Positions 5,719 to 11,077 of a stretch of DNA of 11,077 nucleotides are shown here, piece after piece (positions within the stretch are counted from its first letter, which is position 1; each line of letters opens with the position of its first letter). The translations under genes and the position numbers were made by a program. This DNA is from DATLHO01 sp035539855 (GTDB lineage Bacteria; Bacteroidota; Ignavibacteria; OLB7), in the NCBI GenBank assembly GCA_035539855.1, contig DATLHO010000024.1, forward strand, positions 1-11,077, given 5' to 3'. The notes beneath the pieces were generated by a model that saw only the letters and a list, made by a program, of their open reading frames with translations, was not told the origin of the DNA and made no database searches.

Positions 5719-6588
5719 ATGCCGTTATCCAACCCCGACCTGTGGCGTCGACTCGTCGACTTCGAGTTCGATGAGCCCAACGTCTCCTTCTCGTTCTCAC
5801 GACGGCTTGCGCGCGACTGCGGATGGTTGCACGAGTACGCCCTGCGCGTCGTCGAGGAGTATCGCCGCTTCCTCTACCTGGCTTTTGCAGCGGGCCACCA
5901 CGTCACGCCGTCGGTCGACGTCGACGAAGCGTGGCATCTGCACCTGACGTACTCGCGCTCGTACTGGGAACGTCTCTGCGGCGCGACGATCGGCGCGCCG
6001 CTGCATCACGACCCGACGCGGGGCGGCGCCGTCGAGGGATCGAAATTCGACGACTGGTATTCCCGCACCCTCGAGTCGTACGAGCGCGAGTTCGGCGAGC
6101 CTTCTCCCGCCGACATCTGGCCCTCGCGCACCGAGCGCTTTGATCCCGCATTGCAGCCGATGCGCGTGACGCGGCGCACGCACTTCGTCGTCTCGCGCTC
6201 GCGCATGCTCGCCGCGCTGCCCTTCGTGGGCCTCGTCGCCGTCTTCGGAGCGATCCTCTCACCGATCGCCGGATGCGGCAGCCGTCGTGATGGTGTCGAC
6301 CCCGGTGTCTGGATCGTCATTGCCGGCATTCTCATCGTCCTCTTCGCGTGGAATCAGTCGCGTGGACGCAGGCGCAATCGACGGCGCGCCGGAACCGGCT
6401 CCGCCCACGACGCGTCCGCCGTCGGTATGTACTGGGCCGGCTCATCCGCCGCCGATGGCGGCGACGGTGACGGTGACGGCGCTTCGGGATCCGACTTCGG
6501 TGGCGGCGACGCTGGCGGCGCAGACAGTACGGGCGCCGACGGCGGATCGGGATGTGGCGGATCGGGTTGTGGCGGCGGCGGAGACTAG
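5719..6588 (+). CDS. GRDP-like (DUF1399-type) membrane protein with Gly/Cys tail
   Basis: The 289-residue product starts with a domain like plant glycine-rich-domain proteins. VDEAWHLHL (68-76) is followed by YSRSYWERLCG, LHHDPTRGG (95-103) and FDDWYSRTLESYEREFG (110-126); the His/Trp/Asp pattern is the family mark, and its function is unknown. Two membrane helices follow (about 163-184 and 196-211), then a basic stretch (RGRRRNRRR) and a low-complexity Gly/Asp/Ser-rich tail ending in repeated GSGCGG. Membrane-bound relatives with similar Gly/Cys tails occur in bacteria, sometimes annotated near TIGR04222. ATG 5719 is chosen because the family homology begins about eight residues in; a GTG at 5641 would add an Arg-rich, unconserved leader. 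The Shine-Dalgarno is weak. It is divergent from the rhodanese gene and convergent with the SLOG-SLATT-like gene. Confidence 0.82.
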   Translation: MPLSNPDLWRRLVDFEFDEPNVSFSFSRRLARDCGWLHEYALRVVEEYRRFLYLAFAAGHHVTPSVDVDEAWHLHLTYSRSYWERLCGATIGAPLHHDPTRGGAVEGSKFDDWYSRTLESYEREFGEPSPADIWPSRTERFDPALQPMRVTRRTHFVVSRSRMLAALPFVGLVAVFGAILSPIAGCGSRRDGVDPGVWIVIAGILIVLFAWNQSRGRRRNRRRAGTGSAHDASAVGMYWAGSSAADGGDGDGDGASGSDFGGGDAGGADSTGADGGSGCGGSGCGGGGD

Positions 6589-6656
6589 ACGGGAGCACGC
6601 GCACCGTCGCGCGGCATCGCGCTCTCAGACTGTACGCTCTCACACTGCACGCGTCG

Positions 6657-8420
6657 TCAGTGCCCGCGCGGCATCTCCAGTGGACGCTCCCGATGGAGGA
6701 TCAGCCAGTCGCCGTTCTCGCTCAGTGCCTCGATGCCGAGCTCGGTCAGCAGCGCGCGCGCGCCGGCGGAATCTCCGGACGCGCGCATCGACTCGAGCCG
6801 GTCGTGCGCGGTCGCGAAGACGGTCGCCATGTGCGCGAACTGCTTCGAGAGCTCGGGCAGCGCACGGCGTCCGATGTAGCCGTGAAGAACACCCGCGGTC
6901 AGCAGACAGACGCCGATCGCGAGGATCGGCACGTGACCCAGAGCCACGGCCTCGTGCGCGACGAGGTGATTGACAAGGTGGAGCAGCGCGATCACGAGCG
7001 CGCTGCCGAAGAACGCGTCGACGATGCGCTCGAGCCGGTGGTGCAGGTGGTCGGCATGATGGGCGGCCCCGCGGAAGTACGACGACTGGTCGGCCACCCA
7101 GTGGCGTGCGACGACATCGAGGTGTGCTTCGACGCGCGCCTCTTCGCGCTCGGTTGCTCCGATCGACCACGTTTCGATCGCCGTGCGAATCCAGTCGAGG
7201 ACCGAGCGCTGCTTGCGCATGTAGTGATCGGCGACGCCTTCGCGAATGCCGGCGATCCTCCAGAACAACTGGACGCGCAGTCCTTCGGCCAGCGCGCGGT
7301 AGTCGAGGTGCTTCGTCTGATAATCACCGCGGCGAACGCGACGCTGTACGAGCCAGACACCGAGCAGACCGATGAGGTAGGCGACGAGCAGCCAGTGCGT
7401 CTCCGGCGCCATGTGCCCGTAGATCTCGAAGAACGCGACCGCGATGAAGACACCGACGACGATCGCGAGAAGTCCCGTGGACGATCGCCGGCGATAGTGC
7501 AGCGCGAGCGAATCGGCGACGACGTAGCGCTCGAGGATTGCGCGCTGATCGTCGTCGAGCACATCGGCCACGGGCTGCGGCGCGATATACTGCCGGCTGC
7601 GCTCACGCATGGCCGTCAGGCGATCGTGCAGTCGTCGCTCGTCGCGGTTGAAGCCGTCGATGCGCTCGAGCAGGTGCCGGAGCGCGTCCTGCGCGGTGCG
7701 GTCGCTCGCATAGCCGTCCGGACGCAGCATCCTTCCCTCGAGCGGCTCGATGCCGTCGGCCAGACCGCGACTCGACGGGGTCGCGACGTGGTAGACCGGG
7801 CGGCACTGCGGCGCGTCGAGCGGCGACGCGCCGGGCGTCAGCACCGGCGGGGCGCCGTGCAGGCAGTACAGGACGACGTCGGCGGTGCCGCCGTGGAGCT
7901 GCTTCGTGTGGCCGTCCCAGAGCGCGATCATCACCTGGCACGAGCGCGCGATGTAGGCGCCGACCTGCGCGTAATGAAGATCGCGCGAGTGCCCGCTGAC
8001 CGACATCGACTCCAGGTCGTGCCCTTCGAGAAGCGGAAGCACGAAATGGCGCGACGCGCGCGCGAGCAGCGCGTCGAACTCCGCGCGCGACTCTTCGGTC
8101 GTGAAGTCGGCGACGTAGCGGCCGTGCTCGAACGGCAGCGGCACGACCAGATGCGCGCCGGCCTCGAGCGCGACGCGCGCGACGAGCCGGTCGGCTCCCT
8201 CGGCCAGCGGCGAGAGCACGGTCAACGGCGACGACGGATAATCGCGTCGAAGCTCGCCGAGCATCCGCCCGACGGTTCGCTCGAGTGACGCGACGTGCGC
8301 CGCATCGATCATTCGATGTCCCGTGACGCCGACGACGATGGGAAGCGCCGTGCCGTCGAGCGACCGCGCGGGGCGGTGCTCGTCGACACTGGCGTCGATC
8401 GGGAGTGATTCGCCTGACAT
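6657..8420 (-). CDS. SLOG-SLATT-like membrane protein (nucleotide sensor fused to membrane module)
   Basis: A 587-residue product. Residues about 28-190 form a Rossmann-like SLOG/LOG domain: VVGVTGHR (29-36), LSPLAEGADRLVA (69-81), VPLPF (93-97) and ALWDGH...GGTADVV (166-183), the expected nucleotide-binding loops. A helical part (240-310) precedes two TM helices (about 315-334, 341-358). DYRALAEGLRVQLFW (373-387) then resembles the post-helix segment of SLATT/DUF4231-type proteins. A soluble stretch leads to two more helices (about 468-486, 494-514) and a soluble end with DWLILHRERPLE. SLOG domains are thought to sense nucleotide-derived ligands, and SLATT modules to be pore-forming effectors in conflict systems; that is prediction, not shown here. 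The frame is open to GTG 8546/ATG 8543, beside the adaptor stop, adding 42 Pro/Arg-rich residues across a strong hairpin. ATG 8420 is preferred for that reason, although it has no Shine-Dalgarno, so the start is uncertain. Confidence 0.85.
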   Translation of the reverse strand: MSGESLPIDASVDEHRPARSLDGTALPIVVGVTGHRMIDAAHVASLERTVGRMLGELRRDYPSSPLTVLSPLAEGADRLVARVALEAGAHLVVPLPFEHGRYVADFTTEESRAEFDALLARASRHFVLPLLEGHDLESMSVSGHSRDLHYAQVGAYIARSCQVMIALWDGHTKQLHGGTADVVLYCLHGAPPVLTPGASPLDAPQCRPVYHVATPSSRGLADGIEPLEGRMLRPDGYASDRTAQDALRHLLERIDGFNRDERRLHDRLTAMRERSRQYIAPQPVADVLDDDQRAILERYVVADSLALHYRRRSSTGLLAIVVGVFIAVAFFEIYGHMAPETHWLLVAYLIGLLGVWLVQRRVRRGDYQTKHLDYRALAEGLRVQLFWRIAGIREGVADHYMRKQRSVLDWIRTAIETWSIGATEREEARVEAHLDVVARHWVADQSSYFRGAAHHADHLHHRLERIVDAFFGSALVIALLHLVNHLVAHEAVALGHVPILAIGVCLLTAGVLHGYIGRRALPELSKQFAHMATVFATAHDRLESMRASGDSAGARALLTELGIEALSENGDWLILHRERPLEMPRGH

Positions 8421-8495
8421 AGGCTGCGACGGGAAAGTCTGGAGGCCGGGGCGGCTGCCACCGGTGAAGGGAGAGGCCGGCGGAACATACGACAA

Positions 8496-8528
8496 CGCCG
8501 GCGGGGCGACACGGTCGCTCCGCCGGCG
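8496..8528 (-). terminator. Strong hairpin after the efflux adaptor gene
   Basis: A 15-bp stem (8496-8510 with 8514-8528) with an ACG triloop is broken only by one position (8505/8519), which is G-U in rightward RNA and C-A in leftward RNA. On the leftward strand it begins 18 nt after the adaptor stop codon and is followed by TTGTCGTATGTT, which is moderately T-rich, not a true U-run. Placement and strength fit a terminator or attenuator ending the outer-membrane-factor/adaptor transcript before the SLOG-SLATT-like gene. Confidence 0.55.
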
Positions 8529-8546
8529 TGGGCTTCGCGCCATCAC

Positions 8547-9848
8547 TCAGTGTCCATGCTCCTGGAGCTCGCCTTTCTGCCGCGCCGACTTCAGATAGAA
8601 CACGCCCGCGACGGCGACGCGATCGCCGGACTCCAGGCCGGCCGCGACGACGCGACGGTCGCCGGATTCCCCCGCGAGCTCGACCATCACACGCTCGAAG
8701 TGTCCCGGCTCGGTCTCGCGGTAGACGAACGCATCGGCGCCGGCCTGCTCGATCGCGGTCTTCGGCACGGTCACGGCCGGCGCGCCGACCGATCCCTCGA
8801 ACTCCATGCTCACGTACGACTCGGGTCGCATGTGGACGTCGGGATTGTCGACCTCGGTGCGCACGGTGACGGTTCGCGAGGCGGCGTTGACGGTCGGCGA
8901 GATAAAGCTGATGCGACCGGTGTGGCGGTGGTCGCTCTCGTCGCGCACGAAGCCGGTGCCGCCGACGCGGAGCGACGCTGCGACCGTCGGCGCCACTTGC
9001 GCGTCGACCCACACCGTTCCGGCATTGACCACCTCGAAGGCGTCCTTCTCGGGCACGACATATTCGCCGAGCACGACCGCACGCCGCGCGACGACGCCGC
9101 TGATCGGTGAACGAAGCATGATTCGCGAGCTGAAACTCCCCGACCCGATCGTCGACGGCTCGATGCCGACCGAGCGCAGCCGCGCTTCGGCCGCCCGCAC
9201 GTCGGCGGTGGCCTGCGCAAGCTCGGCTCGCGCCTCCTCGAGGTTCCGGCGCGCGCCGAGATTCTCGGCCAGCAGGCGCTCCTGCCGCGCGAGCGTACCA
9301 CGTGCCTGCTCGACACGCGCACGCGAGGCGACGTAGGTGCCCTTGAGCTCGCCGATGCCCACCGCCTCGATCTCCGCCAGCGCGGTTCCCCTGCCGACCT
9401 TCGCGCCCTCGGACACGAAGAGCCGCGTGATGCGACCCGGTATCGTCGTGCCGACGTGTGCCACGCCCTCCTGCGTCGGTACGACGCGGCCCGGAGCAGT
9501 GATGCTCGTCGTCATCGGCTGGATCAACACGGCTTCGACGACGATTGCCGCATCCTTCATCGCGGCCGGGGTCAGGATGATCGCCGCGCTGGCACCATGC
9601 TCGTCGTCGGAATGCTCACCGTCTGAATGCTCGTCGGCCGGAGCGTCGCCGGGATGCGCGTCGCCCGCGTGCTCGTCGTGCGAGGCGCTCGACGAGTCCG
9701 CACTCGGCGACGACGCCGTGTCTGTGCCTCCACCATCACAGGCGGCGACGCCGGCGAGCAGCGCGAATGCGGTGATGACGACGACTGTGCGAATGAGCTC
9801 CATGAGCGAAGGGAGATTGCGTGAGTTGATGTGGTTGAAGGTGTTCAT
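8547..9848 (-). CDS. Heavy-metal RND efflux periplasmic adaptor (CzcB/CusB type)
   Basis: A 433-residue membrane-fusion lipoprotein that links an inner-membrane RND pump to an outer-membrane factor. A hydrophobic segment (about 21-36) ends in a lipobox, VAAC, with Cys37. Residues 57-84 are a His/Asp/Glu-rich run (SHDEHAGDAH, DEHSDGEHSDDEH), typical of metal-exporting adaptors. Then come a lipoyl/barrel half (PGRITRLFVSEGAKVGRG, 137-154), a coiled-coil hairpin (about 165-228), the second barrel half (LRSPISGVV, 245-253), a beta-barrel (about 275-355) and a membrane-proximal domain ending YLKSARQKGEL...HGH. The start ATG at 9846-9848 overlaps the upstream outer-membrane-factor stop as ATGA, and GGGAGG lies 9 nt upstream. 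M16 (9803) would give a more standard 21-residue signal but lacks a ribosome site. Likely metals are Cu/Ag or Co/Zn/Cd; sequence alone cannot choose. The usual downstream RND pump gene is absent. Confidence 0.94.
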   Translation of the reverse strand: MNTFNHINSRNLPSLMELIRTVVVITAFALLAGVAACDGGGTDTASSPSADSSSASHDEHAGDAHPGDAPADEHSDGEHSDDEHGASAAIILTPAAMKDAAIVVEAVLIQPMTTSITAPGRVVPTQEGVAHVGTTIPGRITRLFVSEGAKVGRGTALAEIEAVGIGELKGTYVASRARVEQARGTLARQERLLAENLGARRNLEEARAELAQATADVRAAEARLRSVGIEPSTIGSGSFSSRIMLRSPISGVVARRAVVLGEYVVPEKDAFEVVNAGTVWVDAQVAPTVAASLRVGGTGFVRDESDHRHTGRISFISPTVNAASRTVTVRTEVDNPDVHMRPESYVSMEFEGSVGAPAVTVPKTAIEQAGADAFVYRETEPGHFERVMVELAGESGDRRVVAAGLESGDRVAVAGVFYLKSARQKGELQEHGH

Positions 9849-11077
9849 CGCGCGTCGCCTCCCGCACCGAGCTCGAGCTCGATGCGAAGGTGCTCGACGT
9901 CGCGCAGTGCGGCGACGAACGCGTGCTGCTGCTCGATGAGCGTGGTCTGTGCGGCGAGCACTTCGAGGTACGTCGCCTCTCCCTCCTGAAAGAGCCGCAG
10001 TGCGACGCGCGCCGTCTCGGTCGCGTGCGGAATCAGCACGTCGACGTACTGCTCGAGCGCGGTCCGCGAGGCCTCGTACCGCGCGTTCAGAGACCGCAGC
10101 GAGCTGATGACGTGAATGCTGTCGCGAACGAGCTCGGCCTCGCGCACCGCTGTCTCGGCTCGCGCGGCACGGTCGGGCGCTCCGTCGAGCAGTCGCCACA
10201 ACGGGAGCTCGACGCCAACGACGCCCCCGTGAAATCCACCCTCGCCGTCGACGGTCTGTCGAGAGTACTCGAGCTCGAACCGTGGATAGCGCTCCGCGCC
10301 CACCACGCCCTCTCGCGCCGCGGCGATCTCGACGGCCGCGCGCGCGACGCCAATGCGTGGATGATCTGTTCGGTGGCGCCCTTCCAGCTCGGCAATCGTC
10401 GGCGCCGGCGCGGGTGCGCGCAGGCGGTCGGTCGTCACGATGACCTCCCCTGGCGCAGCGGCGATGAGCGCTCGCACGACGGCGACGGCGCGCTCGTACT
10501 CGGCGACGGCGACCAGACGACGCTGCCGCGCGGTCGCGACCGCGAGCGAGGCCTGGAGCGGCTCGAGCGCGTTGGACTCACCAAGCTCGCGACGACGCCC
10601 GGCACGACGGGCGAACTCATCGGCGATCGAGACCGCGGTGTCGGCGATGTCGACGAGCGTCGCGGCCGCGACGAGATCGAGATACGCGTGCGCCGCGCGA
10701 ACGGCCACCGCGCGACGCACGGATTCGAGCTCGATGCCGCTCTGTCGGATCGCCAGGTCGAGCACGCGCGCCCTTGCGCCCTGCACCATCGGCATCTCGA
10801 GCTTCTGGCGGACGCCGAGCGCCGTGTTCGAGCGCTCGAAGAGCGAGGACGATGGGGCTTCGTCGATCTCGTAGTACAGCTCGAGGTCCGGCAGGATGCC
10901 GCTCGCTTCACGCTCGGCTCGACGTTGGTCCACGACGAGCGATCCGGCGCGCAGCTCCTGCGAGGCGGCAAGCGCCCGCTCGCGCACGGACTCCAACGTG
11001 ATCGTCGATTGCGCGATGGCTGCCACGGGACAGGCGATCAGCAGCACGGCGAGCAGCGCGGCGCCACGGCCGAGGTC
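9845..11077 (-). CDS. Outer-membrane efflux factor, CzcC/TolC family (5' end beyond window)
   Basis: At least 410 residues are visible. The frame is open to the window edge, and upstream of the GTG at 11047 it continues LGRGAALLAVLLIACPVAAIAQS, a signal-peptide core ending in an A-x-A site. So the true start is probably just beyond 11077 and the GTG is internal to the signal. Two OEP repeats with long amphipathic helices follow: the first half includes LGVRQKLEMP and RRAVAVRAAHAYLDLVAA, the second VGVELPLWRL and EGEATYLEVLAAQTTLIEQQ. These are the usual outer-membrane factor marks, where trimers form the periplasmic tunnel and outer-membrane barrel. The gene overlaps the adaptor gene by 4 nt (ATGA), fitting a czcC-czcB order and coupled translation. 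Length is near normal for the family (about 410-430). Confidence 0.92.
   Translation of the reverse strand, partial: DLGRGAALLAVLLIACPVAAIAQSTITLESVRERALAASQELRAGSLVVDQRRAEREASGILPDLELYYEIDEAPSSSLFERSNTALGVRQKLEMPMVQGARARVLDLAIRQSGIELESVRRAVAVRAAHAYLDLVAAATLVDIADTAVSIADEFARRAGRRRELGESNALEPLQASLAVATARQRRLVAVAEYERAVAVVRALIAAAPGEVIVTTDRLRAPAPAPTIAELEGRHRTDHPRIGVARAAVEIAAAREGVVGAERYPRFELEYSRQTVDGEGGFHGGVVGVELPLWRLLDGAPDRAARAETAVREAELVRDSIHVISSLRSLNARYEASRTALEQYVDVLIPHATETARVALRLFQEGEATYLEVLAAQTTLIEQQHAFVAALRDVEHLRIELELGAGGDAR

Noticed and set aside
6589..6656. Terminator between the convergent GRDP-like and SLOG-SLATT-like genes
   Set aside because: No stem of useful length and no T-run were found in the 68-base spacer.
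6552..8288. A 578-codon rightward open frame opposite the SLOG-SLATT-like gene
   Set aside because: Composition is Arg/Asp/Val-rich with no recognisable domain, and it runs antisense to a gene with clear motifs. Long antisense frames are expected in high-GC DNA.
7603..9012. A 469-codon leftward frame over the SLOG-SLATT-like and adaptor genes
   Set aside because: Arg/Ala-rich out-of-frame shadow spanning the boundary of two genes that have clear domains.

Overview
The window is high-GC DNA, roughly two thirds G+C by eye, from a Gram-negative-type (two-membrane) bacterium: it encodes a TolC/CzcC-type outer-membrane factor and a periplasmic lipoprotein adaptor. Gene style and G+C are compatible with Gemmatimonadota, but that is a guess; nothing here fixes the taxon. 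Ten genes fill the window with no gap over 300 bases. No RNA gene, CRISPR array, transposase or integrase was seen.

Left part (1-2260): a leftward gene for a secreted, very Cys-rich small protein (62-460) lies divergent from a rightward pair, a one-domain HMA copper-chaperone-like protein and a Fsr-like MFS transporter. The divergent spacer carries a REP-like palindrome followed by a G-quadruplex-forming run. Middle part (2263-5489): all leftward. In transcription order it holds a rhodanese-like protein, an OmpR-type response regulator whose gene overlaps its HAMP/HisKA sensor kinase gene by 20 nt, and a small four-helix membrane protein with conserved-looking His residues. Next, a rightward gene (5719-6588) encodes a protein with a GRDP-like (plant glycine-rich-domain) N-terminus, two membrane helices and a Gly/Cys tail. 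Right part (6657-11077, leftward): a CzcC-like outer-membrane factor, cut by the window edge, overlaps by 4 nt a CzcB/CusB-like adaptor with a His/Asp-rich stretch. A strong hairpin follows, then a SLOG-SLATT-like membrane protein.

The unifying theme is metal, probably copper, handling and envelope stress: HMA protein, Cys-rich secreted protein, two-component system, and two parts of a heavy-metal RND efflux system. The RND pump itself is not in the window. The most interesting item is the SLOG-SLATT-like protein directly downstream of the efflux genes. It joins a predicted nucleotide-sensing domain to a four-helix membrane module, an architecture proposed for nucleotide-signal-triggered membrane effectors. 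It sits where an RND pump gene would often be found, and no nucleotide synthase is nearby.
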